A DNA stretch of 64,000 bases from Corynebacterium lowii (GCF_001412085.1 NZ_LKEV01000001.1:434001-498000), one strand, 5' to 3'; numbered from the stretch's first letter, positions 1 through 9,597 are shown. Translations and numbers: made by a program. The notes: generated from the letters alone by a model not told the origin.

Positions 1-722
1 TGCGCCGCGAGTTCAAGGTGGAGGCCAACGTGGGTGCCCCGCAGGTGGCTTACCGCGAGACGATCCGCAAGGCCGTGGAGAAGCTGGAGTTCACCCACAA
101 GAAGCAGACGGGTGGTTCCGGTCAGTTCGCTAAGGTCATCATGGCCTTCGAGCCCTACGCTCCCGCCGAGGAGGAGCTGGAAGAGGGCGAGTCCGCGATC
201 TACAAGTTCGAGAACGCCGTGACCGGTGGCCGCGTGCCCAAGGAGTACATCCCCTCCGTGGACGCCGGTGTGCAGGACGCCATGCAGTACGGTTACCTGG
301 CTGGCTTCCCGCTGGTGAACATCAAGGCCACGCTTCTCGACGGCGCCTACCACGAGGTGGACTCCTCCGAAATGGCCTTCAAGATCGCCGGTTCCCAGGC
401 CCTCAAGGAGGGCGTGGCTAAGGCAAAGCCGGTGCTGCTGGAGCCGCTGATGGCCGTGGAGGTGACCACGCCCGAGGAGTACATGGGCGAGGTGATCGGT
501 GACATCAACTCCCGCCGTGGTCAGGTTTCCACGATGGAGGACCGCGCCGGTGCCAAGATCGTCAAGGCCAAGGTGCCGCTCTCCGAGATGTTCGGTTACG
601 TGGGTGACCTGCGTTCCAAGACGCAGGGCCGCGCTAACTACTCGATGGTCTTTGATTCCTACGGTGAGGTTCCCACGAATGTCGCCCAGGAGATCATCGA
701 CGAGCGCAACGGCAACAAGTAG
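1..722 (+). CDS. fusA: Elongation factor G, C-terminal part (5' end outside window)
   Basis: This is the C-terminal 239 or so residues of the translocation GTPase EF-G; the reading frame is open to the window edge, so the G domain lies upstream. The fragment opens with the domain IV signature ([18 protein letters not shown]), followed by the GGSGQFAKV segment and then domain V ([20 protein letters not shown]). Domain IV enters the ribosomal A site during translocation. The gene ends at a TAG, and tuf follows after about 350 bases, the usual rpsL-rpsG-fusA-tuf order. The family identification is certain; only the start is missing. Confidence 0.97.
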   Translation, partial: RREFKVEANVGAPQVAYRETIRKAVEKLEFTHKKQTGGSGQFAKVIMAFEPYAPAEEELEEGESAIYKFENAVTGGRVPKEYIPSVDAGVQDAMQYGYLAGFPLVNIKATLLDGAYHEVDSSEMAFKIAGSQALKEGVAKAKPVLLEPLMAVEVTTPEEYMGEVIGDINSRRGQVSTMEDRAGAKIVKAKVPLSEMFGYVGDLRSKTQGRANYSMVFDSYGEVPTNVAQEIIDERNGNK

Positions 723-917
723 CCCCGCGCTCCGGCGGTGAGGTGCCCTCGGGTACCATCACTGCCACTAGTTGCTCTTCACCGGATTGTGCCCCCGGTG
801 AAGGCCTTGGGTTCGTGAGGGCCTTCTGTGCATCTTGCCTGGACAAGGCGGGCTGGGCAGGCGGCCGTTACGGACCCGGAGGCACATCCGTTATGGGTTC
901 TTGCGTGTGGCTCTGGC

Positions 918-946
918 TTGATATTCCGTGCGCATAAACCTAGGAT
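918..946 (+). promoter_or_regulatory. Probable sigma-A promoter of tuf
   Basis: TTGATA (918-923), a 17-nt spacer and TAGGAT (941-946) fit a housekeeping promoter. It would give a 5' leader of about 115 nt for tuf, which contains a hairpin with arms GTGGCT (1023-1028) and AGCCAC (1040-1045). The rest of the 723-1068 gap contains no credible gene. The promoter is inferred from sequence match only. Confidence 0.65.
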
Positions 947-1068
947 TAAGTAACTGGCACGTTGTGTAATTGTCGCCCCTGCGCGGGGTTTCTTTCGCGC
1001 GGAGGTGGCACCCGTTAATTACGTGGCTGCGAGAGTCGTAGCCACCATGAAGTCCAGGAGGACATACA

Positions 1069-2259
1069 GTGGCAAAGGCGAAGTTCGAGCGTACGAAGCC
1101 GCACGTCAACATCGGTACCATCGGTCACGTGGACCACGGTAAGACCACCACCACCGCCGCCATCACCAAGGTGCTGGCTGACCAGTACCCGGATGAGAAC
1201 ACTGCCTTCGCTTTCGACGCCATCGACAAGGCGCCGGAGGAGAAGGAGCGTGGCATCACGATCAACATTTCCCACGTTGAGTACTCCACCCCGAAGCGTC
1301 ACTACGCTCACGTTGACGCCCCGGGCCACGCCGACTACATCAAGAACATGATTACCGGTGCTGCCCAGATGGACGGCGCTATCTTGGTGGTTGCCGCTAC
1401 CGACGGCCCGATGCCGCAGACCCGCGAGCACGTGCTGCTGGCCCGCCAGGTGGGCGTGCCCTACATCCTCGTTGCTCTGAACAAGTGCGACATGGTTGAC
1501 GATGAGGAAATCATCGAGCTGGTGGAGATGGAGATCCGCGAGCTTCTCGCTGAGCAGGAGTTCGATGAGGAGGCCCCCATCGTTCACATCTCCGCTCTGA
1601 AGGCTCTTGAGGGCGATGAGAAGTGGACCCAGTCCATCGTGGACCTCATGCAGGCTTGCGACGACTCCATCCCGGATCCGGAGCGCGAGACCGACAAGCC
1701 CTTCCTCATGCCGATTGAGGACATCTTCACCATTACCGGCCGCGGCACCGTGGTGACCGGTCGTGTGGAGCGCGGCAAGCTGAACCTGAACGAGGATGTT
1801 GACATCATCGGCATCAAGGAGAAGTCCACCTCCACCACCGTTACCGGTATCGAGATGTTCCGCAAGATGATGGACTACACCGAGGCTGGCGACAACTGTG
1901 GTCTGCTTCTCCGTGGTATCAAGCGCGAGGACGTGGAGCGTGGCCAGGTTGTGATCGCTCCGGGCGCTTACACTCCGCACACCGAGTTCGAGGGCTCCGT
2001 GTACGTTCTGTCCAAGGATGAGGGTGGCCGCCACACCCCGTTCTTCGACAATTACCGTCCGCAGTTCTACTTCCGCACCACCGACGTGACCGGCGTTGTG
2101 CACCTCCCCGAGGGCACCGAGATGGTTATGCCGGGCGACAACGTGGACATGCGCGTTGAGCTGATCCAGCCCGTCGCTATGGACGAGGGCCTGCGCTTCG
2201 CTATCCGCGAGGGCTCCCGTACCGTGGGCGCCGGCCGCGTGACCAAGGTTATCAAGTAA
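1069..2259 (+). CDS. tuf: Elongation factor Tu
   Basis: EF-Tu, 396 aa, is the GTPase that delivers aminoacyl-tRNA to the ribosome. The G domain shows the P-loop GHVDHGKT, the DAPGH motif and NKCD; domains 2 and 3 follow, with the typical C-terminus ending RVTKVIK. The GTG start at 1069 is preceded by an AGGAGG ribosome binding site around 1056-1061. A strong promoter lies upstream at 918-946 and a rho-independent terminator follows at 2285-2318, so tuf can be transcribed alone as well as from fusA. Full-length and intact. Confidence 0.99.
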   Translation: MAKAKFERTKPHVNIGTIGHVDHGKTTTTAAITKVLADQYPDENTAFAFDAIDKAPEEKERGITINISHVEYSTPKRHYAHVDAPGHADYIKNMITGAAQMDGAILVVAATDGPMPQTREHVLLARQVGVPYILVALNKCDMVDDEEIIELVEMEIRELLAEQEFDEEAPIVHISALKALEGDEKWTQSIVDLMQACDDSIPDPERETDKPFLMPIEDIFTITGRGTVVTGRVERGKLNLNEDVDIIGIKEKSTSTTVTGIEMFRKMMDYTEAGDNCGLLLRGIKREDVERGQVVIAPGAYTPHTEFEGSVYVLSKDEGGRHTPFFDNYRPQFYFRTTDVTGVVHLPEGTEMVMPGDNVDMRVELIQPVAMDEGLRFAIREGSRTVGAGRVTKVIK

Positions 2260-2284
2260 TACTTGACCTTTAAGCGCACATGAG

Positions 2285-2318
2285 GGCCGCTTTCCCGTAA
2301 AGGGGAGGCGGCCTTTTT
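2285..2318 (+). terminator. Rho-independent terminator after tuf
   Basis: GGCCGC (2285-2290) pairs with GCGGCC (2308-2313), with an inner CCC/GGG extension, followed by TTTTT. Confidence 0.85.
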
Positions 2319-2339
2319 GCATTGAATGAAAAGAGCACA

Positions 2340-3014
2340 ATGAAAGACCCCACCCGCATCGCCCCGCTCATCGCCCTGATACAAGAGGCATGGGAGGCAC
2401 AGCCGGACTTGGCGTTCTCCGAACTCTGGGGAATCGTGGAAAATCGCGGCATTGGTTGGGGCGCCACGGATGAGCAACTGGCTCAGATATTGCGGGAGAT
2501 TCTTCGTGAGCGCCCGGTAGCCGTGGGGGAAAAACCCGTACTGGTGCACACCACGGGGCCGGAATACGCGGTGAGTATCCACCCGGAAGAAGGCGCCGTG
2601 GTGGTGCGCCACCCACAGCGCGAGCGTCAACCGGCCTGGTGGAGCTTTAACGAGGTCGTCCAGGGGAGGGTGGGGGCTCCCTTGGTGCTCCGCGACAAGG
2701 AGGACATTACCCATCGCCTAGGGGTGATTAGCGGTATCGAGGCCATTGCTCCGCGCCCCGGCGATCTCAGCGGTATGCGGCGCAGGCAACTCGGTGATGC
2801 CCTCTATGCCTGCCGTTTGGAGGATGGCGCTCTGGTGCTCATCTCCCACAGCATTGAGGTGTACAGCAAAGAAAGGCGCAGCGTGGCTCACTCTACGCTG
2901 CGCTGGGAAAAGATCGAGGCCGGCGCGCTGGGCACCGGCCTGGTAGTTCGCCTCCGAGATGGCGGTGAATTAAAGGAATTGGGGAGGATCACCGCCCTCT
3001 TAGTGCTCCGTTAG
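2340..3014 (+). CDS. Conserved-looking protein of unknown function
   Basis: A 224-aa soluble protein I do not recognise. Residues about 5-55 (motifs IALIQEAWEAQPDLAFSELW and GIGWGATDEQL) look like a small helical domain of the kind seen in short YihD-like proteins; the rest looks beta-rich, with many short hydrophobic strands, no signal peptide and no membrane segment. I chose ATG 2340; an in-frame TTG at 2322 would begin immediately after the tuf terminator stem and has no ribosome binding site. The stop overlaps by 4 bases the stop of the convergent amaP-like gene. Coding use matches its neighbours, so it is probably a real gene. Confidence 0.7.
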   Translation: MKDPTRIAPLIALIQEAWEAQPDLAFSELWGIVENRGIGWGATDEQLAQILREILRERPVAVGEKPVLVHTTGPEYAVSIHPEEGAVVVRHPQRERQPAWWSFNEVVQGRVGAPLVLRDKEDITHRLGVISGIEAIAPRPGDLSGMRRRQLGDALYACRLEDGALVLISHSIEVYSKERRSVAHSTLRWEKIEAGALGTGLVVRLRDGGELKELGRITALLVLR

Positions 3015-3571
3015 GAGGTGGGAACGGAGGCGAGGTTGATCTTGTACACGCTATCAATATCCATTCCGGGAAGGGCTGCGCGCAGGTCCTTCTCGCTTTC
3101 CTCCACTGCCGCGCGCAGGTCCGCCACGTTAGTGTCCGAGGCTGCGCGGATGGTCCAGGAGATGGTGGGTCGGGATCGGTCAAAAGCAACCTTGTGCCGT
3201 ACTCGCGTCACCCCTGGAACCTCCTCTAGGTATTCACCGAGGGCAGAGGCCGTGCGGCTCACGCTGATGTCAATGGAACCCTGATTGGTGGAGGCCTGGG
3301 AGCGCAGGCGGTTGAAACCGCGGCGGCGCAGATTGGCGGCGATCCACCACAGCCCCAGAATCACGCCGAGGATCATGACGGCCCAGAGGGCCACCAGGTA
3401 CCAGGGGGAATCCTGAGCGGAACTGAGTACAGAGGCGTCAATATTCTCATTGAGCTGCTGAATTGGCTCAAACTCTTGCCAGGAAGCGATACCCCATAGC
3501 CCACCGGCCAGGGATAACAGGCCCAGGAGGATGAGGATTATTCTGTTGAGAGCAGAAAGAGCATGGCTCAT
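3011..3571 (-). CDS. AmaP-like Asp23 membrane anchor protein
   Basis: A 186-aa protein with two N-terminal membrane segments (about residues 10-30 and 60-80, the second ending in a basic stop-transfer patch) and a soluble C-terminal alpha/beta domain. This is the layout of AmaP-type anchors that tether Asp23/Gls24 envelope-stress proteins to the membrane. It is the last gene of the minus-strand Asp23 operon; its ATG overlaps the previous stop (ATGA), and GGAGGTGACC stands just upstream. Assignment rests on topology and neighbourhood more than on a diagnostic motif. Confidence 0.75.
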   Translation of the reverse strand: MSHALSALNRIILILLGLLSLAGGLWGIASWQEFEPIQQLNENIDASVLSSAQDSPWYLVALWAVMILGVILGLWWIAANLRRRGFNRLRSQASTNQGSIDISVSRTASALGEYLEEVPGVTRVRHKVAFDRSRPTISWTIRAASDTNVADLRAAVEESEKDLRAALPGMDIDSVYKINLASVPTS

Positions 3572-4131
3572 GCCTGGTCACCTCCGGCGGTATTATCAAT
3601 GCTGAGTTTGAGGGTCATGGAATCGCCTAGCAGGGGATCAAGGTTCCGGTGCACGTCATCGTGGACGCGCTGCTCCAAGGTGCTATCCCCACTGGTAGCC
3701 GTGGCGTGGAGCTTCACGGTGTTCTTGCGCACCTGGGTAAAGGCGGTGGTCACGCCGGGCACACGCTTGGCGGTGGCCGTGGTGTAGCGGGCGATGTCCA
3801 CGGGCCGCGCCCACAGCGATACCTCCGATTCCAGGGGGAGGTAGCTGCGCTTACGCGGCTTTACCGCGATGAGCAGCAGCAGGAGTCCCACCACGATGGC
3901 AACGATAGAAGCCGGAATCATCCATTCCTGGAAGCTCCCCTGAGAGAGATTATCCAGGAGTGGCACAATCAGGCTTTGATCGGTGGCGGCATCGGAATAG
4001 TACAGCCATAGCTCGCGGCCAGCCACCACGGCCAGGGCGATGAGCCCAAGCCCTAGCAGGATGGATACCCAGCGCGCGGCGGGGGAGCCTTTGGGCTCTT
4101 GGCCGTAGCCGGGTGTCTTTTTATCGGACAC
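3568..4131 (-). CDS. DUF6286-like membrane protein of the Asp23 operon
   Basis: A 187-aa protein with a short polar N-terminus, a first membrane segment near residues 21-41, a second near 71-91 followed by PRKR, and a C-terminal soluble domain (VPGVTTAFTQVRKNTVKLHATA) resembling the soluble half of the downstream AmaP-like protein. The two look like diverged paralogues. Actinobacterial Asp23 operons commonly carry a DUF6286 protein in this position. Its start lies 11 bases inside the preceding Asp23 gene, indicating translational coupling. Likely role: membrane scaffold for Asp23 proteins; this is inference. Confidence 0.7.
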   Translation of the reverse strand: MSDKKTPGYGQEPKGSPAARWVSILLGLGLIALAVVAGRELWLYYSDAATDQSLIVPLLDNLSQGSFQEWMIPASIVAIVVGLLLLLIAVKPRKRSYLPLESEVSLWARPVDIARYTTATAKRVPGVTTAFTQVRKNTVKLHATATSGDSTLEQRVHDDVHRNLDPLLGDSMTLKLSIDNTAGGDQA

Positions 4132-4711
4132 GGCGTTCTGCCTCCTCTTGGGCCGGGCTGAGCGGGTGCCACGGAGTAACCGTGATCGGGGTGAGTGGTT
4201 GTTGCTGAGCCGTCACCACCTGGGGCGCTTGCTCCTTGGTTGTCGCCACGGTGATGGGGCGCAGCGGAATCTGGCTGGGCCCCTCGGCAATCACTGCGGG
4301 GGGAATGGCCTGGGGCTCGCGCACCGTGATGGGACGCAAGGCGGGAAGGTCCGGGGTGGCGTCGATAAGCTCCGCCGTGATGCGCTGTTCACCCTTGATA
4401 ACTGCTCCCACCAGGATATTGCAGTGGGTCACGCGCAGTCCCGTCATGCCGGTTACCCAGTCGATGATGGTGGCGCGTACCTCTTCCGCGACGCGGGTCA
4501 CGGGAGCGGGCCAGGTGACGGCGATGAATGCCTCGATGGAGACAACGCCGCGTTCGGGGTCAACGAGGACGTCATAGCGGGGAAAACTCCGCGCCGCGAT
4601 GCGATCCAGGGCCTTGCCCACCTGCGTGGTGCCGGGGACAGATTGGGCGGCGGCCGCGACGATGCGGGATACGGCGCGTTCCGTGATGAAGATGCGGCCG
4701 CGCTCACTCAC
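4121..4711 (-). CDS. Asp23/Gls24 family envelope protein with Pro-rich tail
   Basis: A 196-aa protein. Residues about 1-110 form an Asp23/Gls24 domain (ITERAVSRIVAAAAQSVPGTTQV; then VSIEAFIAVTWPAPVTRVAEEVRATIIDWV; then LRVTHCNILV). The last 80 residues hold repeated PITV units (LRPITV twice, TPITV once), probably an unstructured linker. Family members coat the inner face of the membrane and respond to alkaline or cell-wall stress. It starts 4 bases inside the end of the upstream gene and overlaps the downstream gene by 11 bases. The PITV repeats are unusual for the family. Confidence 0.85.
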   Translation of the reverse strand: MSERGRIFITERAVSRIVAAAAQSVPGTTQVGKALDRIAARSFPRYDVLVDPERGVVSIEAFIAVTWPAPVTRVAEEVRATIIDWVTGMTGLRVTHCNILVGAVIKGEQRITAELIDATPDLPALRPITVREPQAIPPAVIAEGPSQIPLRPITVATTKEQAPQVVTAQQQPLTPITVTPWHPLSPAQEEAERRVR

Positions 4712-4905
4712 CCTTTACCACCTCGGCCGGAGGTAAGGCTATCCCAGAGAACTCGGAGGTCAATGCGGCCTTCGATCTGCGCTCCCACGGCACCGCCGAT
4801 GGCGCCCAGGAGGAGCGCGAGAATGAAGCCGCCGAAGCCGCCGATAACGGTGGCGAGGGCTACGGCAAGGCCAAAGGCGATGCCGATGAGGGTCAAGTTT
4901 TTCAT
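4708..4905 (-). CDS. Small membrane protein, DUF2273-like
   Basis: A 65-aa protein almost entirely hydrophobic from residue 3 to 42, with small-residue repeats (GGFGG, LLLGAIGGAVGAQ), then a short polar tail. Small Gly-rich proteins of the DUF2273 type are standard partners in Asp23 operons, so I assign it by position and composition. It overlaps the next gene by 4 bases (ATGA). Probably a membrane hairpin helping to localise Asp23 proteins. Confidence 0.7.
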   Translation of the reverse strand: MKNLTLIGIAFGLAVALATVIGGFGGFILALLLGAIGGAVGAQIEGRIDLRVLWDSLTSGRGGKG

Positions 4906-4947
4906 GAAATCTTCCTTGATTTCAGTAGCGTCGTGATGGTGGCAGTT

Positions 4948-5256
4948 TTAGGCGGGGGAGGTCTCGGTGACGTCCGCGATCACCACATCGGTGGGTAGCC
5001 CCGTGGATGTGGTGACGGTGCGGCGAACACTCTCGGCAAGATCGTGAAGGTTGGACGTGGCGCTGAGATCTGCCACGAGGTGTACCTCCACGCGGTTGCC
5101 CTCACGCAGCCGTAGTCCCCGCACGCGCTTTCCTGGGTACAGGAGGGAGGCCTCGCCGAAAGTTCCGGCGTGGAGATCCGCCACACCGGGGAGTGCGCAT
5201 AGGGTGCGCACTAATTCCTCGGCTTCCTCGTATGGCAGGGGATCGGTAACGGACAC
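4948..5256 (-). CDS. Short Asp23-like protein
   Basis: A 102-aa protein with the strand-helix pattern of a minimal Asp23 domain: LPGVADLHAGTFGEASLLYPG, then RVEVHLVADLSATSNLHDLAESVRRTVTTSTG, then VVIADV. It lacks the tails of the other two Asp23 members. The start ATG at 5256 has an AAGGAGG-type site upstream on the minus strand. It sits between the full Asp23 gene (5304-5795) and the small membrane protein. Likely a diverged third copy within the operon; function unknown. Confidence 0.7.
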   Translation of the reverse strand: MSVTDPLPYEEAEELVRTLCALPGVADLHAGTFGEASLLYPGKRVRGLRLREGNRVEVHLVADLSATSNLHDLAESVRRTVTTSTGLPTDVVIADVTETSPA

Positions 5257-5303
5257 AAAGCCTCCTTGGGCGTGCGGTGAATAGAAGGTGCGGGGCAGGG
5301 ACG

Positions 5304-5795
5304 TTACTGCACGCGGCGGGGAGCGTCCTCGGCGGGCTGCTCGGTGGTCTCTTCGTCGTCGCCCAGGTCCAGGTGAACGTCGGTAACGGTGACGTTTACC
5401 TCGGTAACCTCCAGGCCGGTCATGCGCTCGATGGCGCGGATGATGTTGCGGCGGATGGCCTCGGCCAGCTCGTGGATGGCAACGCCGTACTCAGCCACGA
5501 TGGAGAGATCCACGGCGGCCTGGCTCTCGCCTACCTCTACGTCAACGCCTTGTTGGACGTTATCGGAGCCGCCGAAGGACTCGCGGATGGAGCCGAGCAT
5601 GCGAGCGGCGCCGCCGCCGAGGGCGTGCACGCCGGAGACCTCGCGGGCAGCCAGGCCGGCGATCTTGCCCACCACCTGATCCTCGATCACCGTGCGGCCG
5701 TGCTCGGTGCTCAGAGCATCGTTGCGGGCCACCTCGGAGGAGGTGTTCTTGGTGGCGTCCTGGTTGTTCTTGGTGTTCGTGTTCTTCTCAGCCAT
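5304..5795 (-). CDS. Asp23/Gls24 family envelope stress protein
   Basis: A 163-aa protein, first gene of the operon. After a polar N-terminus of about 30 residues comes a clear Asp23/Gls24 domain: GRTVIEDQVVGKIAGLAAREV, VHALGGG, VDLSIVAEYGVAIHELAEAI, IERMTGLEVTEVNVTV. The C-terminus is acidic. The start is the ATG whose complement ends at 5795, with AAAGGAG six bases upstream; a longer open frame reaching 5954 has no ribosome binding site and reads like intergenic DNA. Family members accumulate at the membrane under envelope stress. Confidence 0.9.
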   Translation of the reverse strand: MAEKNTNTKNNQDATKNTSSEVARNDALSTEHGRTVIEDQVVGKIAGLAAREVSGVHALGGGAARMLGSIRESFGGSDNVQQGVDVEVGESQAAVDLSIVAEYGVAIHELAEAIRRNIIRAIERMTGLEVTEVNVTVTDVHLDLGDDEETTEQPAEDAPRRVQ

Positions 5796-5876
5796 GATGC
5801 TCCTTTGTATGTATGGCCTGTTAGTAGGTACGTCGGCCAGTGTACAGATTGGCCGGGGCAGCACCAGGGTGCTCAC

Positions 5877-5904
5877 TATGTAGTGGGCAGAGGGGGTGAA
5901 GTAA
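5877..5904 (-). promoter_or_regulatory. Possible promoter of the Asp23 operon
   Basis: On the minus strand, TTACTT (5904-5899), 16 nt, TACATA (5882-5877) lies about 80 bases before the first gene. It is a weak match, and no better candidate was seen in 5796-5945. Confidence 0.35.
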
Positions 5905-5945
5905 CTCCCCTGCTCAGTGGGGTGAAAAGGGGAAAATAGTGAGGT

Positions 5946-5974
5946 TTGCATCAAAAGGCTTGGCGTGGTTTAAT
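5946..5974 (+). promoter_or_regulatory. Probable S10-operon promoter
   Basis: TTGCAT (5946-5951), 17 nt, TTTAAT (5969-5974). The -10 context GTGGTTTAAT is identical to that of the promoter before rplN (18436-18441). If it drives rpsJ, the leader is about 500 nt. The region 5975-6476 contains no credible gene; it holds an inverted pair CTTGACCAG (6260-6268) / CTGGTCAAG (6339-6347) and a weaker promoter-like TTATAG near 6387. Confidence 0.5.
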
Positions 5975-6476
5975 ACCAGGGTTGCTTTAACACGGCGTCG
6001 TTTTTCCGTGCCCACCGAGCTTGCTGCGAGGTGATTGCGGGAGGGGCGTCGATGGTGAGGCGAACATGACACCTTTGCTTGCTTCTCTGCGATGAGTGGA
6101 GCGGCATGGAAGGCTCCAGGATCGGGGTAGGTCGGCCTAGGTAGGCGCGGCATTCCCGAGAATGGAAACCGGAGAAGGGGCATGGCAAATAAACAGCGGC
6201 AGTACGCAAGGGCCACGCTTTCCCGCGATCTTTCGGGGGAAATCCTGGGTTCCTTACGGCTTGACCAGTGCATAACAGCTGGTGGACTGCGTTTTTTGCC
6301 TTCGAGGCCTCGCAGTGCATGATCCCGGTGATGTCATGCTGGTCAAGTAAGAAACTGGCGTTGTGCCTGCTGGCCCTGGGACAACGTTATAGAGAACATC
6401 AGGAAGCTAATTCCCACCTCTTCACCGGAGCCGTCAAGGCCGGGTGGATGTGGGACGAGCGAGGAAGAGGATAAGC

Positions 6477-6782
6477 GTGGCGGGACAAAAGATCCGCATT
6501 CGGCTCAAGGCCTATGACCATGAGGCGATCGACGCGTCGGCACGCAAGATTGTCGAGACCGTGACCCGTACCGGGGCTCGCGTCATCGGCCCTGTGCCGC
6601 TGCCCACCGAAAAGAACGTGTACGCCGTTATTCGTTCTCCCCACAAGTACAAGGATTCTCGCGAGCACTTCGAGATGCGCACGCACAAGCGCCTGATCGA
6701 CATTCTCGACCCGACGCCTAAGACGGTGGATGCCCTCATGCGCATCGACCTTCCGGCCAGCGTCGATGTGAACATCCAGTGA
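6477..6782 (+). CDS. rpsJ: 30S ribosomal protein S10
   Basis: S10, 101 aa, part of the 30S head and also the NusG/NusB-linked antitermination factor NusE. The sequence starts [19 protein letters not shown] and contains the HKRLIDI segment typical of the family. The GTG at 6477 is chosen because GAGGAAGAGG ends six bases upstream and the protein then has the standard length; an ATG 33 bases earlier adds non-conserved residues. First gene of the S10 operon, followed by rplC after 37 bases. Confidence 0.97.
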   Translation: MAGQKIRIRLKAYDHEAIDASARKIVETVTRTGARVIGPVPLPTEKNVYAVIRSPHKYKDSREHFEMRTHKRLIDILDPTPKTVDALMRIDLPASVDVNIQ

Positions 6783-6819
6783 TCGACGATCGACGACAAA
6801 CTTTGGCGGAGAAGAACTA

Positions 6820-7476
6820 ATGAGTGAAAACGAGATCAAGGGCATTCTGGGCACCAAGCTCGGCATGACCCAGGTCTTTGACGAGCAGAACCGGGTTGTC
6901 CCGGTGACGGTCGTCGAGGCCGGGCCGTGCGTGGTCACCCAGATCCGAACCATCGAAACCGATGGCTACAACGCCATCCAGATCGCCTACGGCGAGATCG
7001 ACCCCCGCAAGGTGAAGAAGCCGCAGGCGGGTCACTACAAGAAGGCCGGTGTGACTCCCCGCCGCCACGTGACCGAGATCCGCATGGACGACGTCTCCGC
7101 CTACGAGGTGGGCCAGGACGTCACCGTGGAGATCTTCAACGACGTGGAGTTCGTGGACGTCACCGGCATCACCAAGGGTAAGGGCTTTGCCGGCGGCATG
7201 AAGCGCCACGGCTTTGCCGGCCAGGGTGCCGCTCACGGTAACCAGGCCGCTCACCGCCGCGTGGGTGGCATTGGTGGCGCCGCGACGCCGGGCCGCGTGT
7301 TCAAGGGCAAGCGCATGGCTGGCCGCATGGGCTCCGACCGCGTGACCACCCAGAACCTGAAGATTCAAAAGGTGGATGCCGATGCCAACCTGCTGCTTAT
7401 CAAGGGTGCCATCCCTGGTAACCGCGGCGGCATCGTCACCGTCAAGACCGCAGTGAAGGGCGGTGCACACGCATGA
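6820..7476 (+). CDS. rplC: 50S ribosomal protein L3
   Basis: L3, 218 aa, an early-assembling 50S protein near the peptidyl transferase centre. Visible signatures are the N-terminal [13 protein letters not shown] and the central [14 protein letters not shown] extension that reaches into the ribosome core, with AHGNQAAHR after it. An AGGAG-like site (GGAGAAG) precedes the ATG. Its stop overlaps the rplD start (ATGA), showing tight translational coupling within the S10 operon. Intact. Confidence 0.98.
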   Translation: MSENEIKGILGTKLGMTQVFDEQNRVVPVTVVEAGPCVVTQIRTIETDGYNAIQIAYGEIDPRKVKKPQAGHYKKAGVTPRRHVTEIRMDDVSAYEVGQDVTVEIFNDVEFVDVTGITKGKGFAGGMKRHGFAGQGAAHGNQAAHRRVGGIGGAATPGRVFKGKRMAGRMGSDRVTTQNLKIQKVDADANLLLIKGAIPGNRGGIVTVKTAVKGGAHA

Positions 7477-8132
7477 GCACTCTGAAGTTGGACGTCCACA
7501 CCGCAGAGGGCAAGACCAACGGCCAGGTGGAACTCCCCGCGGAGATCTTTGACCGCGAGGCTTCCGTGGCCTTGATGCACCAGGTTGTGAACGCGCAGCT
7601 CGCTGCCAAGCGCCAGGGCACCCACGCCACCAAGACTCGTGGCATGGTGCGCGGCGGTGGCAAAAAGCCGTTCCGCCAGAAGGGCACCGGTCGCGCCCGT
7701 CAGGGTTCGATCCGCGCTCCGCACTTCACCGGCGGCGGCATCGTTCACGGTCCGCAGCCGCGTGATTACTCGCAGCGCACCCCCAAGAAGATGAAGGCTG
7801 CCGCCCTGTGCGGTGCCCTCACCAACCGCGCCTCGAACGAGCGTATTCACGTCATCGAGGAGTTGGTTCCCGGGCAGAAGCCCTCGACGAAGGCCGCTCG
7901 CGCCTTCATCGAGCGCCTGACCGATCGCAAGAACGTACTTCTGGTGATCGGCCGCGAGGACCTGAACGCTCAGCGCAGCGCTAATAACCTGCCGAACGTT
8001 CACATCCTGAGCCCGGATCAGCTCAACACCTACGATGTGCTCAACTCCGATGACGTTGTGTTCTCCGTGGAGGCTCTGCACAGCTTCATCAACCGCTCCA
8101 GCGACGCTGCTGCGGAGAAGGAGGAGAACTAA
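7473..8132 (+). CDS. rplD: 50S ribosomal protein L4
   Basis: L4, 219 aa, lines the polypeptide exit tunnel and in many bacteria regulates the S10 operon. The conserved loop [19 protein letters not shown] (about residues 64-82) is complete, followed by [14 protein letters not shown]. It overlaps rplC by 4 bases and its stop touches the rplW start. The last 15 residues are acidic (AAAEKEEN), as often seen in corynebacteria. Confidence 0.98.
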   Translation: MSTLKLDVHTAEGKTNGQVELPAEIFDREASVALMHQVVNAQLAAKRQGTHATKTRGMVRGGGKKPFRQKGTGRARQGSIRAPHFTGGGIVHGPQPRDYSQRTPKKMKAAALCGALTNRASNERIHVIEELVPGQKPSTKAARAFIERLTDRKNVLLVIGREDLNAQRSANNLPNVHILSPDQLNTYDVLNSDDVVFSVEALHSFINRSSDAAAEKEEN

Positions 8133-8437
8133 TGGCTAAGATTGCGAACCCGCGCGACATCATCCTCGCGCCAGTTGTCTCCGAGAAGTCCTACGGCCTC
8201 ATGGAGCAGAACACCTACACGTTCTTTGTGGCTACGGACTCCAACAAGACTCAGATCAAGCAAGCCGTGGAGGAGATCTTCGGCGTGAAGGTTGCCTCGG
8301 TGAACACCGTGAACCGCGAGGGTAAGCGCAAGCGCTCCCGCACCGGTTTCGGTCGCCGCAAGGCCACCAAGCGCGCGTATGTGACCCTCCGCGAGGGCAG
8401 CGACTCCATCGACATCTTCGGCGGTTCGGCCGCCTAA
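8132..8437 (+). CDS. rplW: 50S ribosomal protein L23
   Basis: L23, 101 aa, sits at the tunnel exit and is the docking site for trigger factor and SRP. The family pattern is clear: [17 protein letters not shown], then [24 protein letters not shown], then NREGKRKR. Its ATG overlaps the rplD TAA by one base. Standard length, no irregularity. Confidence 0.98.
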   Translation: MAKIANPRDIILAPVVSEKSYGLMEQNTYTFFVATDSNKTQIKQAVEEIFGVKVASVNTVNREGKRKRSRTGFGRRKATKRAYVTLREGSDSIDIFGGSAA

Positions 8438-8462
8438 GGGTGCCGAGAAGTAAGGACACATT

Positions 8463-9299
8463 ATGGCTATTCGTAAGTACAAGCCGACAACTCCGGGTCG
8501 CCGCTTCAGCTCCGTTTCCACCTTCGAGGAGATCACTCGCTCGAAGCCGGAAAAGAGCCTGCTGCGCCCGCTGCACAAGACCGGTGGCCGTAACGTACAC
8601 GGCCACATCACCACGCGCCACAAGGGTGGCGGCCACAAGCGCCGTTACCGCGTGATCGACTTCCGTCGCAACGACAAGGACGGTATCCCGGCCAAGGTTG
8701 CTCACATCGAGTACGACCCGAACCGTACCGCCAACATCGCTCTGCTGCATTACGTCGATGGCGAAAAGCGCTACATCATCGCCCCCAAGGGCCTCAAGCA
8801 GGGGATGATGGTGGAATCCGGTGCGAATGCTGACATCAAGGTGGGTAACAACCTGCCGCTGCGCAACATCCCCACCGGTACCACCATTCACGCCGTGGAG
8901 CTCAAGCCGGGTGCTGGCGCTAAGCTCGCCCGCTCCGCTGGTGCCTCCATTCAGCTGCTGGGTAAGGAAGGCAAGTACGCCGTGCTGCGTATGCCCTCCT
9001 CCGAAATCCGCCGCGTGGACATCCGCTGCCGCGCCTCCGTGGGCGAGGTGGGCAACGCCGAGCAGATCAACATTCGCTGGGGTAAGGCCGGCCGCATGCG
9101 CTGGAAGGGCGTGCGCCCGACCGTCCGTGGTGTTGTGATGAACCCGGTTGACCACCCGCACGGTGGTGGTGAGGGTAAGACCTCGGGTGGCCGCCACCCG
9201 GTGTCGCCGTGGGGCCAGAAGGAAGGCCGCACCCGCAACCCGAACCGTTACTCCAACAACATGATCGTGCGTCGTCGCCGGTCCAACAAGAAGCGCTAA
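8463..9299 (+). CDS. rplB: 50S ribosomal protein L2
   Basis: L2, 278 aa, is required for subunit association and peptidyl transferase activity. It begins [14 protein letters not shown] and has the [16 protein letters not shown]-binding segment and the C-terminal [12 protein letters not shown] motif containing the conserved His important for activity. It ends in a basic tail (RRRRSNKKR). Follows rplW after 25 bases and precedes rpsS by 16 bases. Confidence 0.99.
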   Translation: MAIRKYKPTTPGRRFSSVSTFEEITRSKPEKSLLRPLHKTGGRNVHGHITTRHKGGGHKRRYRVIDFRRNDKDGIPAKVAHIEYDPNRTANIALLHYVDGEKRYIIAPKGLKQGMMVESGANADIKVGNNLPLRNIPTGTTIHAVELKPGAGAKLARSAGASIQLLGKEGKYAVLRMPSSEIRRVDIRCRASVGEVGNAEQINIRWGKAGRMRWKGVRPTVRGVVMNPVDHPHGGGEGKTSGGRHPVSPWGQKEGRTRNPNRYSNNMIVRRRRSNKKR

Positions 9300-9315
9300 G
9301 AGGAGGTAAGTCACA

Positions 9316-9594
9316 ATGCCACGCAGCCTGAAAAAGGGCCCGTTCGTCGATGAGCACCTCCTCAACAAGGTGGATGCTCAGAACGAGAAGGGCACCAAGC
9401 AGGTCATCAAGACCTGGTCTCGCCGGTCCACCATCTTGCCGGACTTCATCGGCCACACCTTCGCCGTTCACGACGGCCGTAAGCACGTGCCGGTGTTCAT
9501 TGATGATTCGATGGTTGGCCACAAGCTGGGCGAGTTCGCGCCCACCAAGACCTTCAAGGGTCACGTCAAGGACGATAAGAAGGGACGTCGATAA
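9316..9594 (+). CDS. rpsS: 30S ribosomal protein S19
   Basis: S19, 92 aa, binds with S13 in the 30S head near the A-site tRNA. The sequence [11 protein letters not shown] at the start and [16 protein letters not shown] near the end are diagnostic. A strong GAGGAGG site ends about 10 bases before the ATG. The gene end carries ACGTCGATAAGC, a near match to the repeated motif discussed in the findings. Confidence 0.98.
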   Translation: MPRSLKKGPFVDEHLLNKVDAQNEKGTKQVIKTWSRRSTILPDFIGHTFAVHDGRKHVPVFIDDSMVGHKLGEFAPTKTFKGHVKDDKKGRR

Positions 9595-9597
9595 GCG

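Noticed and set aside
743..937. Small open frame between fusA and tuf
   Set aside because: It overlaps the tuf promoter, has no ribosome binding site, and its codon use is not coding-like.
1015..2340. Long minus-strand open frame (441 codons) opposite tuf
   Set aside because: It mirrors the tuf reading frame and has no start signal or family resemblance; high GC makes such antisense frames common.
5914..6320. Two overlapping minus-strand open frames in the rpsJ leader
   Set aside because: No start signals, no recognisable protein features; the region is better explained as leader and promoter DNA.
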